Assembly: GCA_020635285.1 (NCBI GenBank)
Contig: JACKAB010000005.1
Location: 310,001-374,000 of the forward strand
Length of the DNA: 64,000 nucleotides
Source: Ignavibacteriales bacterium
Lineage (GTDB): Bacteria; Bacteroidota; Ignavibacteria; Ignavibacteriales; Melioribacteraceae
Direction of reading: 5' to 3'
Position 1 is the first letter of the stretch, and each line of letters starts with the position of its first letter. Both the position numbers and the translations under genes were made by a program. Positions 33,525 to 43,349 of the stretch are shown here, piece by piece. The notes under the pieces were generated by a model. That model was not told the origin of the DNA. It saw nothing but the letters and a program-made list of their open reading frames with translations, and searched no databases.

Positions 33525-33821
33525 ATGGCAGAACAATATTATGTTTACATCCTTACCAATAAAAATAAAACTGTCCTTTATACCGGTGTAACTAATAACT
33601 TACAAAGAAGAATTTATGAACATAAAAATGGATTGACCGAAGGATTTACTAAAAAATATAACTTAACAAATTTGATTTATTATGAAACATTTAAAGATTC
33701 GTACAATGCAATTGCAAGAGAAAAGCAAATAAAAGCCGGCTCGAGAAAAAATAAAATCAACTTAATTAGAACAATAAATCCAAATTGGGATGATTTATCA
33801 AAAACATTAAACTTAATATAA
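33525..33821 (+). CDS. Small GIY-YIG nuclease-like protein (UPF0213 type)
   Basis: 98 residues. The GIY-YIG core is VYILTN...VLYTGVTNNLQRR with the conserved Arg, then YEHKNGLTEGFTKKYN, YYETF with the metal-binding Glu, and REKQIKAGSR. The end is NPNWDDLSK, typical of the standalone UPF0213/YhbQ group. Single-domain GIY-YIG proteins of this kind have unclear roles, in DNA repair or mobile DNA. The open frame continues upstream into the palindromic repeat, but ATG 33525 gives the conserved family start (MAEQYYVYILTN). Flanking inverted repeats suggest that gene and repeats move together. Confidence 0.85.
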   Translation: MAEQYYVYILTNKNKTVLYTGVTNNLQRRIYEHKNGLTEGFTKKYNLTNLIYYETFKDSYNAIAREKQIKAGSRKNKINLIRTINPNWDDLSKTLNLI

Positions 33822-33861
33822 AATCTTTTTTTTATTATGGTAAAATCCATCTGCATAAATT

Positions 33862-33949
33862 GTCATTGCAAACTGTGATGCTCTTTCTAGTAGTGAAACA
33901 ATCTATTTTATTTCGCAGATTGCTTCGGGAAAAATCTCCTCGCAATGAC
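33862..33949. repeat. Palindromic REP/MITE-like element (GTCATTGC...GCAATGAC), full copy
   Basis: About 88 bp beginning GTCATTGC and ending CTCGCAATGAC, with internal inverted GAAACAATCT/AGATTGCTTC arms. It has the same ends and inner arms as the element at 43206-43296. It is placed between the GIY-YIG gene and a small lipoprotein gene, and its sequence creates a spurious upstream extension of that gene. Confidence 0.8.
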
Positions 33950-33970
33950 AAAGACTTTAGAAAATCATTT

Positions 33971-34315
33971 TTGGTAAAAAGTTCATTTCTCATTGCACTT
34001 TTTTTAGTTTCAAGTTTTACACTAAGCTGTTCTGATAATTCCAAGATAGAATTAAAAACACTTGCAAAAACTTATGTAGATCTTTTAGTGGTTGAAGATT
34101 TTTATGTTGATTCGGATTCCTTAGAGATAAAAAAAGCAGAAGTCTTTCGTAATAATGGAATTGACACTTCTTCTTATTTCTCAAGTTTCAAATCAATAAA
34201 GACTGATAATGAAAAGTGGGATGAGTTTTTTAATCTTGCCAATACTTACTTGGATAGTCTAAAAGCTGAACTTAAAGAGACTTCTGAGCCAATAAAATCG
34301 CCTTCACAACTCTAA
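33971..34315 (+). CDS. Small lipoprotein, possibly DUF4296-like
   Basis: The open frame begins inside the palindromic repeat, but the coding part must start later; TTG 33971 gives MVKSSFLIALFLVSSFTLSC, a lipoprotein signal with lipobox T-L-S-C. The mature part is about 95 residues, helical and acidic, with a pattern like KKAEVFRNNGIDTSSY. This vaguely recalls DUF4296 lipoproteins of Bacteroidota. The 3' end overlaps the end of the convergent recQ by 44 bp. Function unknown. Confidence 0.5.
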   Translation: MVKSSFLIALFLVSSFTLSCSDNSKIELKTLAKTYVDLLVVEDFYVDSDSLEIKKAEVFRNNGIDTSSYFSSFKSIKTDNEKWDEFFNLANTYLDSLKAELKETSEPIKSPSQL

Positions 34316-36880
34316 TCTTTGAATAACTTAAACTCGATTTTAATTTCTGTTTTATCGATTTTAAATCTTCGCTTAAATCATCAATTGCATTTTTTATTAT
34401 CTCAAATTCATCTTTGTTAATTAGAGTAGAATAATTTTTATTTGGATAATAACTAATTATTGTTTCAAGCTGAATTGATACAATAGATTCGGGTAATTTT
34501 AACAAATTAGAGATTTCTGTAAGTGAATATTTCTTATTTACTAATTCATAGGTTTGTGAAATATGTTTTGGCAATTGATTAGAGTTAGAAGTATGAGTTT
34601 GTGTTTCATTATGCTCTTTAATAATTATTAAAAACTCTGGACCTATTTTATTATACATCCTTTGGTTAAAACCGCCAATCTGCATTAGCTCAGACGGACT
34701 TTTGGGTTTCACTTTTGATATTTCACTTAAAATTTTATCATCACAGACTATCTGCGGATTTTGTGAGAATTTTTTTGATGCAAGGTTTCTTTCCTCTTTT
34801 AATTTATTGAACAATTCTAAATTATTCTCATAATTATTTTTAATTGGTTCTTCAAACTCAAACTCATTTTCATCTGCGGCAAACAATTCTTCCATCGGAT
34901 TAAAAACTAATTCGCCATTAATATTTTTTAATATATTTTTGCCAATAATAATTGAACAGAAGCTTCAATTTCATTAGCTGAATAATGCTGGCAGTTTTGA
35001 TAAGTTGAAATCTTTTTAGCAACAATTGATTTGGAAGTTCCTTTAAAATTCCAATCAAACGCTGTTCAGTCAATGCAGAATTGTATTCTTTAAATGTTCT
35101 AATAATTATTTCGTCAATATATTCTTTGTTTCCAAAACGTTTTTTAAGTTACCGCAGTTATCACATTTTCCGCAAAAATAATTCTCTGTGACTTCTCCAA
35201 AATAATCTAAAATTATTTTAAATCTGCAATCAGTAGAGTTAACATAATCCACAATCTTATTTAATTTATTTTCAGCTAGTAAAATTTTATTTGTGATATC
35301 TTCTTTATCCAAACGAAGATTTTTTATATCAACTCTTTCTCTTAGCATTTCAACTTTTGGTGAAAATGTAGGTTTGTCATACTTAATAATTCCAACATTG
35401 TTTAAGGTGAATAAAAATTCCTCAATGTTATTTCGAGTTTGCGAAAATGATTTCTCAAAAAATCAAAATCAAGCTGAACTTTCTTCTCAAAAATAGTTGA
35501 GCCAAAATGTTTTATAAGCTGAATAATAAATTCTTGTAATTCGGGATTATACATCCCTTTAAATATTTTTTTTTAGGTCATTGGGATTTAATAAAATTGG
35601 ATGAAATGATTCAGTGAACTTGATGTGTGAATTTTAAATATTTGTTTTGCTCTAATATTGATAGTATTGAAGTGATTAAATTTTTTGGAATTGATTTTGA
35701 CTCAATAAGCTTGAATAGTTCATTATTGATTTCTAAAAGTTTTTCAGAAATATTATTTACAGCTATTCTATGATAATCTAAAATTGTTCTGTAGCATTCC
35801 TTAATTTGTTCATAACTAGGAAAACTTAGTTTTATTAAAAACTCTTGAATTTCTTTATCCCGATCAGAATAAAACAAATATGCTTTTGCCTCATTTCCAT
35901 CTCTGCCGGCTCTTCCAAACTCTTGATATAAATTTTCAATGGAGCCCGGAATGTTGTAATGAATTACCAAATTTATATCGGACTTATCAATTCCCATTCC
36001 AAATGCGTTAGTTGCAACAATAACTTTTGTTTTATCATTTAAAAAATCATCTTGAATTATTTTCCTTAATTCATTTGATAAACCAGCATGGTAAAACTCT
36101 GCATCTACTTTTTTTTAATTCTTAAATATTTAGTCAACTGCTCAGCATTTTTTCTTGTTGAGGCATACACAATTGTAGATTTCTCATTTCCTTTTACAAG
36201 TTCATAAATTTTTTTTTTTTTATTTTTTTTTCAAACTTACGTTTAATGAAATATTTTTTCTCGCACAAATCCGGAAATATGAATAGAAGGATCTTGAAAT
36301 TTTAATTGCTCAACTATATCCTTTCGGACTTCGGGAGTTGCAGTAGCTGTAAATGCAGAAATGTTTTTTACACCAATTGAATCAGAAAAATTTTTAATAT
36401 TTCTGTAACTTGGTCTAAAATTATGTCCCCATTGACTTATGCAATGTGCTTCATCAACAAATACATAAATGGGTTTTAGATTTTTAATTCGTTCAACAAA
36501 TTCTAAATTGCCAAGTTTTTCCGGTGAAACGTAAAGTAACTTTATTTTTTTTATTGGCTATATTTTGTAGAACTTTTTCGGTTTGTTGGTAGTCTAAAGA
36601 ACTGTTGATAAAAGCTGCAATAATTTCATTTTTATTTATTGAATCAACTTGATCTTGCATCAATGAAATAAGCGGCGAAATTACAATTGAAAAATTATCA
36701 TTCATAAGTGCAGAATTTGGTAACATATTGATTTACTTGCACCAGTTGGCATAACTGCCAAAACATTTTTATTGTTTAAAATTGAATCAATAATTTCTTT
36801 TTGACCTGGTCTGAAATTTTGAAAGCCAAAATATTTTTTAAGATTTGCTGTGCGGTCAAATTTGTTGTTGAATCCTATTT
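34272..36880 (-). CDS. recQ: ATP-dependent DNA helicase RecQ, many frameshifts
   Basis: Pieces on the minus strand join in RecQ order: FQNFRPGQKEII (motif 0), VMPTGASKS (motif I, where the usual Gly-Lys is Ser-Lys), ISPLISLMQDQV, DEAHCISQWGHNFRPSY (motif II), SAFTATAT (motif III), GMGIDKSDINLVIHYNIPGS, QEFGRAGRDG (motif VI), a zinc-binding CDNCGNL, then an HRDC domain and a C-terminal helix-turn-helix (from 34895). At least eight indels interrupt it, including a long T tract near 36210-36230. The precise start is unclear; no good ATG is in frame before motif 0. RecQ unwinds forks and recombination intermediates. Probably a real gene with poor base calling. Confidence 0.82.
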
Positions 36881-36921
36881 GAAATGAAATATAATACTTA
36901 ATTAATAATAATAATATAATT

Positions 36922-37848
36922 ATGGCAATTTTAGAAATTCAAGATGTATTAAAATCATTCAACGGTTTAATCGCATTAAATAACATCAACATTTCAATTC
37001 ATAAAGGTGATTTTTTTGGACTACTAGGACCAAATGGTGCCGGTAAATCTACCTTAATGAATTGTATAATTGGCTATTTAAAAACTGATTCCGGTAAAAT
37101 TATTCTTGATGGCAAAGATATAAGCGGTTTAGATCTAAATTACAGGTTACACATTGGTTACGTTCCACAGGAAATTGCACTTTATACAGAATTATCTGCC
37201 ATTCAAAATCTTAAAATTTTTGGCGGATTTTATAATATTCCACCAAAACAATTAACTGAAAGAATTTCTTCTGTTCTAAATCTCGTTCAATTAGAAGAAC
37301 GAAAATCTGATATTGTTAAAAATTTTTCCGGTGGAATGAAACGCAGACTTAATTTGGCAGTAAGCATACTTCATGATCCTGAAATTATTTTATGCGATGA
37401 ACCGACAGTAGAAGTTGATCCACAAAGTAGAAATGCAATTTTTGATATGCTTGCGAAATTAAATAAAAGTGGAAAGACAATAGTTTACACTACGCATTAT
37501 ATGGAAGAAGCTGAAAAATTATGCAATAAATTAGCAATTATTGATTATGGAAAAATAATTGCAGAAGGTTCTTTAACTGACCTAATAGATTTATTGAAGA
37601 AAAAAGAAACAATAAAAATAAGAAAAGCGCCTGCTTCTGATGATTTAATTTCTTCAATTAAAAAAATCGGGGATCTAACTGAAACTGATTTTTACTACGA
37701 AATGATTCCACATGATTCAACAAAACCAAACTCACAATTATTTAGAGAATTAGAAGATATTCAATTGCCAAGTCATTTGTTAGAATTAAGTAGAGCTTCA
37801 TTGGAAGATGTTTTCTTAAACCTTACGGGTAGGAGGTTAAGAGATTGA
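36922..37848 (+). CDS. ABC exporter ATP-binding protein (first of two exporter pairs)
   Basis: 308 residues with Walker A GPNGAGKSTL, the Q loop in GYVPQEIALY, signature FSGGMKRRLNLA, Walker B IILCDEPTVEVDPQS and the H-loop YTTHYMEEAEKL. A C-terminal extension of about 80 residues carries the DUF4162-like domain of daunorubicin/Na+-type exporters. The stop overlaps the TTG start of the permease (TTGA overlap), which has an AGGAGG ribosome site at 37831-37836. ATPase of an ABC-2 exporter; the cargo is unknown. Confidence 0.9.
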   Translation: MAILEIQDVLKSFNGLIALNNINISIHKGDFFGLLGPNGAGKSTLMNCIIGYLKTDSGKIILDGKDISGLDLNYRLHIGYVPQEIALYTELSAIQNLKIFGGFYNIPPKQLTERISSVLNLVQLEERKSDIVKNFSGGMKRRLNLAVSILHDPEIILCDEPTVEVDPQSRNAIFDMLAKLNKSGKTIVYTTHYMEEAEKLCNKLAIIDYGKIIAEGSLTDLIDLLKKKETIKIRKAPASDDLISSIKKIGDLTETDFYYEMIPHDSTKPNSQLFRELEDIQLPSHLLELSRASLEDVFLNLTGRRLRD

Positions 37849-39176
37849 AAAATATATTTCTTTTATTCAAAAAGGATTTAATAAGGTTTTCAAATGATAA
37901 AGCTGCGGTTATGCTGACTTTTTTAATTCCAGCAGTTTTAATTGTTATTTTTGGCAGCATATTTGGCGGTGGAAGCGGGAGCCGAGGTAAAATTCCAATT
38001 ATTGTTGTAAATGATAGCGGAGTAGAAATTGCTGATTTTCTTGTTTCAGAAATAGATTCAAGTTCTTCTTTAAGAAGCGTGAAAACGTTTACTGATGAGA
38101 ACGGAATAGTTACTAATATTAGTGAAGAGAAAGCAAAAGAATTAGTGCAAAACGGTTCCTATCCAGCCGCATTGGTTCTCCCTCAAAATTTCTTTTCTGA
38201 TTCTTCCACATCACTAAACTTTAAATATTATTATGATCCGCGGAATGAAATTGAATCGCAATTAATTCAGGGAACAATACAGAAAACGGTTTTTACAAAA
38301 ATTCCCAAAATTTTGCCTCTATTAATGCAAAAACAAGCCGAGTCTTTTTTAGGAAGTTCCGAAGCAGATACTTTTAAAACAGATATTGCAGATTTGCTAA
38401 GCAGCAAATTTGGCATGGATAAAGATGAAATAATAAAATCCATGACAACTTTAGATATGACACAGTTAACCCAAAAGGATGAATCTGATTCTTCTACTTC
38501 AGAAAATTTTGATATTATGAATCAGTTAATAAAATTTGATTCACAGCAGTTGGTTGGCGCAGAAGTTAAAAATCCCGGCGTAACCAGAATGGTTGGCGGT
38601 TGGGCAATTATGTTTTTATTGTTTACATTAACCGGAACTGCTTCTTCAATTTTTGAAGAAAAGCAAGAGGGAACTTTGAAAAGAATGTTTTGTATGCCAA
38701 TCTCACGAAGTCAATTTCTTTTTGCTAAATATTTATTTGCAATTGTATTAGGGATGATTCAATTATTGGTTTTATTTCTATTTGCCTATTTTCTTTATGA
38801 TGTAGATATTTTTTCTAATATTTTTAACTTAGTTTTTATTGCTTTTGTTTCAGCTTCAGCAGCTATTGCTTTTGGAATGGTAATAACCGCATTTGCAAAA
38901 AGTTTGGCTCAAGCTAACGCCATTTCCACTTTGTTTATTTTAATAATGTCAGCTTTGGGTGGTTCATGGTTCCCGGTAACTTTATTCCCAGATTGGATGC
39001 AAATAATTGCTAAGTTTACTTTAACATATTGGTCGGTTGAAGCTTTTCTTCAAGTCCTTTGGAGAAATACCGATTTTGTTTCTTTGTTATTTCCATATGT
39101 AACAATTTTACTGGGAATTGCAATTGCCGCTAATTATTTGGCTTTATATTTATTTAAGAAAAGACAGGTTATTTAA
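37845..39176 (+). CDS. ABC-2 type exporter permease
   Basis: 443 residues starting at TTG. One N-terminal transmembrane helix (AVMLTFLIPAVLIVIFGSIF) is followed by a long extracytoplasmic region of about 200 residues, then five helices near the C terminus. EEKQEGTLKRMFCMPISRSQFLFAKY is the conserved ABC-2 coupling region. This YhgE/DrrB-like shape (TM, large loop, five TM) is the ABC-2_3 family. It is translationally coupled to the preceding ATPase and followed 3 bp later by a second ATPase. Confidence 0.88.
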   Translation: MKNIFLLFKKDLIRFSNDKAAVMLTFLIPAVLIVIFGSIFGGGSGSRGKIPIIVVNDSGVEIADFLVSEIDSSSSLRSVKTFTDENGIVTNISEEKAKELVQNGSYPAALVLPQNFFSDSSTSLNFKYYYDPRNEIESQLIQGTIQKTVFTKIPKILPLLMQKQAESFLGSSEADTFKTDIADLLSSKFGMDKDEIIKSMTTLDMTQLTQKDESDSSTSENFDIMNQLIKFDSQQLVGAEVKNPGVTRMVGGWAIMFLLFTLTGTASSIFEEKQEGTLKRMFCMPISRSQFLFAKYLFAIVLGMIQLLVLFLFAYFLYDVDIFSNIFNLVFIAFVSASAAIAFGMVITAFAKSLAQANAISTLFILIMSALGGSWFPVTLFPDWMQIIAKFTLTYWSVEAFLQVLWRNTDFVSLLFPYVTILLGIAIAANYLALYLFKKRQVI

Positions 39177-39179
39177 ATT

Positions 39180-40108
39180 ATGTCAGAAATAATTTTAATT
39201 GAAAATTTATCAAAGTATTTTGGCAAAGGTTCTACTCAGGTAAAAGCTTTAGATGATGTAACTTTATCAATTTCTGAGGGAATGATTTATGGACTTTTGG
39301 GCCCGAACGGTGCTGGAAAGACAACATTAATTAAAGTTCTTTTGGGAATTGTTTTTCCAACAAAAGGAACAGCCAAAATCTTTAATCAGGATGTTTCAAA
39401 TTATGAAGTACGCAAGAAAATAGGCTATTTACCGGAGAATCATAAATTCCCAAATTACTTAACCGGCGAAGAAGTTATAGTTTATTTCTCAAAACTTAGC
39501 GGATTTGAAATCAATAAAAACTCTCCTAAAATTTCAGAAGTCCTAAAGATGGTGAATATGGAAAAATGGAGAAAAACAAAATAAAAAAATACTCAAAAGG
39601 TATGATGCAGAGACTTGGTTTGGCTCAAGCAATAATTCATGATCCGGATATTATATTTTTAGACGAACCAACTGATGGTGTTGATCCTATTGGGCGTAAA
39701 GAGATTCGTGATTTTCTAATTGAGCTTAAAAACAAAGGTAAAACAATTTTTATTAATAGCCATTTGCTTTCAGAAGTGGAATTAGTTTCTGATAAGGTTG
39801 CAATTTTAAATAATGGAAAATTGATAAAAGTAGGAACAGTTGATGAACTTACAGTATCTAAAGAAATTTGCGTAATTAAGACTGAAAGCCCTATAAATGG
39901 CGAGCTTGTCGAGAATTTGAAAAAATCGTATAAGTTTAATTTGGATAATAATATAATTGAATTGGAAGTTAGAAATTCCAAAGAATCCAATCAATTTATG
40001 GATGAATTACGCAAAGCCGAAATTAATATTCTCGGCTTCAATCAAAAGAAAACTTCGTTGGAAGACATGTTTATTAAATCCATTTCAGAGAAAAATAAAA
40101 ATGAATAA
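39180..40108 (+). CDS. ABC transporter ATP-binding protein (second pair), one frameshift
   Basis: About 308 residues. Walker A GPNGAGKTTL and the Q-loop region GYLPENHKFPNYLTGEE are in the first frame. After a shift near 39575, KYSKGMMQRLGLAQA (signature, with S-K-G in place of S-G-G) and FLDEPTDGVDP (Walker B) follow, then INSHLLSEVE. PENHKFP and GMMQRLGLA resemble the NosF/GldA-type group of ABC-2 ATPases. The stop overlaps the start of the next permease by 8 bp. Confidence 0.87.
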
Positions 40109-40919
40109 TATTTTAACAATCTCAAATTTCACAATTAGAGAAGCACTTTCGAGAAAAATTATAGTAACATTTTTTGCCATTTCTACTTTTGTAATTATAG
40201 TTTTTGGCTTACTCTTTTATTTTGTTTCAGCAGAAAATTTTATGAATATTGGTTCCTCTAATAATCCAACTGCGGAAATGGCTTCTGAGTTAGTAAAGGG
40301 TTTGAAATTACTAGTCGTTGCACCACTATTTGGCGGCGGATTATTTCTCTCAATTTTCTCAGCTTCAAGTTTCATCCCCAATATGCTCGAGAAAGGGAAC
40401 ATTGATTTATTACTTTCTAAGCCAATTTCACGGATGCAAATAATTTTGGGCAAATTTCTTGGCGGAGTTTTAATTGTATTTTTCAATATTGCATTTTTAA
40501 TAATTTCACTTTGGATTTTAATTGGGCTAAAATTTTCTATTTGGGATTTGAATTTTTTATACAGCATTTTAACAATCACTTTTACATTTGCGGCGCTTTA
40601 CTCTCTAATTATTTTTATCGGCATTTTAACGCAAAGTTCTATTTTAGCAATGATGCTCACTTATCTTATATTTTTTATCCTTTCACCGATTCTAAATGCC
40701 AGAGATTCAATTGGAATGTTCATTAGCAGTAAAACTTTAAGTACAATAATGGACGTTTTTTATTACATAATTCCGAAAACCTCGGAACTTGGCTCTTTAA
40801 CTACAGAGCTATCAATGGGTTATGGAATTTCTGAATGGCAGCCAATTTTAACCTCGCTCGCTTTCCTAATTCTCGTTCTGTATGCAAGTATTATCATTTT
40901 TAGTAAAAAAGATTACTAA
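40101..40919 (+). CDS. ABC-2 type permease (NosY/GldF-like six-helix)
   Basis: 272 residues from ATG 40101, overlapping the ATPase stop. Six hydrophobic helices, starting ALSRKIIVTFFAISTFVIIV and ending LAFLILVLYASIIIF. Between helices 1 and 2, NMLEKGNIDLLLSKPISRMQIILGKFLGG is the typical ABC-2 coupling segment. It pairs with the preceding ATPase. Last gene of the four-gene ABC cluster. Cargo unknown; gliding (GldF) is conceivable but no other gld gene is near. Confidence 0.82.
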   Translation: MNNILTISNFTIREALSRKIIVTFFAISTFVIIVFGLLFYFVSAENFMNIGSSNNPTAEMASELVKGLKLLVVAPLFGGGLFLSIFSASSFIPNMLEKGNIDLLLSKPISRMQIILGKFLGGVLIVFFNIAFLIISLWILIGLKFSIWDLNFLYSILTITFTFAALYSLIIFIGILTQSSILAMMLTYLIFFILSPILNARDSIGMFISSKTLSTIMDVFYYIIPKTSELGSLTTELSMGYGISEWQPILTSLAFLILVLYASIIIFSKKDY

Positions 40920-41013
40920 TATTTCGAATATCTAACTTTAAGTGATTATTTTTGTGGTACAGAAATTGACCATTTATTTGAATTAATATTTTCCAATTAA
41001 TAATAATGAGATT

Positions 41014-41949
41014 ATGAAAGACAATAAACTAAAATTAGAAGATTTACTTAATGATTCTCCTCATCATGAGGTTAAAGCGCAGTTTGAATATGTTGCAATA
41101 ATTGGTGCCGGAGTTATGGGACAAGGGATTGCTCAGACAGTTGCTTCCTCCGGAATTGATGTTGTGATTATTGAGAAAGACCAAAAGCATTTAGAGTTAG
41201 CTAAGGAAAAAATTCAAAGCTCCATGCGTTATGAAATTGAAAGATGGGCAATGACCCAAAGCGAAATGAAATCAATAATGAGCCGAATTAACTGGAAATT
41301 AGATTTGGCGGAAGTAAGCGATTGCGATTTAATTATTGAAGCGATTGCTGAAAATTACCAGCTTAAAAGAATACTTTTCAAAAAGTTAGATGAAGTTGCA
41401 AATCCAAATACAATTCTCGTTTCTAATACTTCAACATTAAGTTTAACAGAAATAGCCTCTGTTACTAATAGACCCGATAAAATTATTGGAATGCACTTTC
41501 TAAATCCCGTACCCAAAGTTCCTTTGGTTGAATTAGTAAAAGGTATGGGAACATCTGATGACACCGTTACAAAATCCAAAGCGTTTGCCGCAAAAATTGG
41601 TAAAACTCCTATTGAAGTTTATGAATATCCCGGATTTGTAACAACTAGAGCTATTGTTCCTTTATTAAACGAAGCTATGCACATTTTGTTGGAAGGAATA
41701 GCTTCCGCGAAAGATATTGATATTGCTATGAAATTAGGGTATAATTTTAAAATGGGACCTTTAGAATTAGCAGATTCAATGGGGCTGGATGAAGTTTTAA
41801 CTTGGATGGAACAGCTCTGGAAAACTTTGGGCGAACCTAGATATAGACCTTGTCCGCTTTTAAGAAAATTAGTTAGAGAAAGAAAGTTAGGGAAGAAAAC
41901 TAAAGAAGGTTTCTTCAAATATGATAATGATGGAAATATTACAGAATAA
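41014..41949 (+). CDS. 3-Hydroxyacyl-CoA dehydrogenase (3-hydroxybutyryl-CoA dehydrogenase type)
   Basis: 311 residues. An N-terminal extension of about 25 polar residues precedes the NAD motif IIGAGVMGQGIAQ. The catalytic region shows SNTSTLSLTEIA, GMHFLNPVPKVPLVE with the catalytic His, YPGFVTTRAIVPLLNEA and GYNFKMGPLELADSMGLD. It is a single dehydrogenase without a hydratase domain, as in fermentation or branched fatty acid steps. The next gene, acetate kinase, starts 15 bp after it, so acyl-CoA oxidation to acetate is plausible. Confidence 0.92.
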   Translation: MKDNKLKLEDLLNDSPHHEVKAQFEYVAIIGAGVMGQGIAQTVASSGIDVVIIEKDQKHLELAKEKIQSSMRYEIERWAMTQSEMKSIMSRINWKLDLAEVSDCDLIIEAIAENYQLKRILFKKLDEVANPNTILVSNTSTLSLTEIASVTNRPDKIIGMHFLNPVPKVPLVELVKGMGTSDDTVTKSKAFAAKIGKTPIEVYEYPGFVTTRAIVPLLNEAMHILLEGIASAKDIDIAMKLGYNFKMGPLELADSMGLDEVLTWMEQLWKTLGEPRYRPCPLLRKLVRERKLGKKTKEGFFKYDNDGNITE

Positions 41950-41964
41950 AAAAGGAATAAAGAT

Positions 41965-43164
41965 TTGAAAATTTTAGTACTAAATTGCGGCAGTTCGTCA
42001 ATTAAATATCAGCTAATTGAAACTGATCAAAAAACTGCTTTGGCAAAAGGAATGGTTGAACGAATTGGAATGAGCAGCGCTGTATTAGTTCATCAACCAA
42101 AAGATAAGGAAGAAATTAAAATTGTTGGCGAAATTTTAGATCACTCAATAGCAATGGAATATGTGATTGCTGTTTTGTTAAGTCCAAACCATGGAGTCCT
42201 TTCTGATAGAAATGAGATTGACGCAGTTGGACACAGAGTTGTGCACGGTGGCGAAACATTCTCAGGCTCAGTTTTAATCACTGATGATGTTTTAAGAGCT
42301 TTACGAGATAACATTGAATTAGCTCCGCTTCATAACCCGCCAAACTTAAAAGGTATTGCCGCTGCAAAAGAGCATTTACCAAATATTCCTCAATGCGGGG
42401 TTTTTGATACTGCCTTTCATATGTCAATGCCGCCTCACGCTTATCTTTACGGCATTCCATATAAGCTTTATAAAAGATACAAAATTAGAAGATATGGATT
42501 TCATGGTACATCTCACAGATTTGTTGCTTTAAGAGCTGCAGAAGTGCTTGGCAAACCTTATGAAGAATTAAAAATAATTACAGCTCACCTTGGGAATGGC
42601 GGAAGTATGGCTGCAATTAAAAATGGGAAATCAATTGATACTTCAATGGGATTTACTCCTCTTGAAGGTTTGCTTATGGGAACACGTTGTGGCGATATTG
42701 ACCCATCAATAATTACTTATGTTATGGGAAAAGAAGGATTATCTATTTCCGAAGTAAACACCATGTTAAATAAACATAGCGGTTTGGTTGGTATAAGTGG
42801 TGAAAGCAGCGACATGCGCGAAATTGAACAGGCCGTTTCAGAAGGTGATAAAAAAGCAATTTATGCATTTAATGTTTTTACATATAGAATTAAAAAATAT
42901 GTCGGCGCGTACGCTGCAGCAATGGGCGGAATAGATGCATTAGTTTTCACAGGTGGAATTGGTGAAAACTCTGTTAAGGTAAGAGAAAATGTTTGCAATG
43001 GTTTAGAGTTTTTAGGGATTAAATTAGATGACGAACTTAATAAGAAACCTGTTGGGGAAGCAGTTTTAACAACAGCAGATTCAACAACAAAAGTATTAAG
43101 AATTCCAACTAACGAAGAACTAGTTATTGCAATGGATACTGAGCAAATAGTAAAAAATAAGTAA
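41965..43164 (+). CDS. ackA: Acetate kinase
   Basis: 399 residues, the family length, starting with TTG. Motifs: ILVLNCGSSSIKYQL at the N terminus, GHRVVHGG with the substrate-binding Arg, FDTAFH, YGFHGTSH, HLGNGGS and MGTRCGDIDP. FTGGIGENS near the C terminus is the usual adenosine-binding loop. It makes ATP from acetyl phosphate. No phosphotransacetylase gene lies in the window. Butyrate kinase is excluded by length and motifs. Frame intact. Confidence 0.95.
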   Translation: MKILVLNCGSSSIKYQLIETDQKTALAKGMVERIGMSSAVLVHQPKDKEEIKIVGEILDHSIAMEYVIAVLLSPNHGVLSDRNEIDAVGHRVVHGGETFSGSVLITDDVLRALRDNIELAPLHNPPNLKGIAAAKEHLPNIPQCGVFDTAFHMSMPPHAYLYGIPYKLYKRYKIRRYGFHGTSHRFVALRAAEVLGKPYEELKIITAHLGNGGSMAAIKNGKSIDTSMGFTPLEGLLMGTRCGDIDPSIITYVMGKEGLSISEVNTMLNKHSGLVGISGESSDMREIEQAVSEGDKKAIYAFNVFTYRIKKYVGAYAAAMGGIDALVFTGGIGENSVKVRENVCNGLEFLGIKLDDELNKKPVGEAVLTTADSTTKVLRIPTNEELVIAMDTEQIVKNK

Positions 43165-43205
43165 GATTTTATGTTCAATTAATAACCTTTGAAAAAACTA
43201 TTACT

Positions 43206-43296
43206 CGTCATTGCGAACTCTGATTTCTTCCATCGGAGTGAAGCAATCTGTCGGATTAAAACAGATTGCTTCGGAAAAAATCTCCTCGCAATGACG
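43206..43296. repeat. Palindromic REP/MITE-like element (CGTCATTGCG...CGCAATGACG), full copy
   Basis: 91 bp whose ends are perfect inverted repeats (CGTCATTGCG at 43206-43215, CGCAATGACG at 43287-43296). A strong inner hairpin is formed by AAGCAATCTGT and ACAGATTGCTT. It holds no open frame. It lies between ackA and the SDR gene, and is the cleanest copy of the family in the window. Confidence 0.85.
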
Positions 43297-43349
43297 AAAT
43301 CTTTTCTCTAATTTATTATTAAAGTTTAATTTTAAAGAAAGGATTTATT

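Noticed and set aside
33860..33970. An N-terminal extension of the small lipoprotein
   Set aside because: It is the translated repeat element and would place the signal peptide far inside the protein.
36205..36235. A long T tract as a regulatory or phase-variable repeat
   Set aside because: It lies within recQ coding sequence among many other indels and is best explained as a base-calling artefact.
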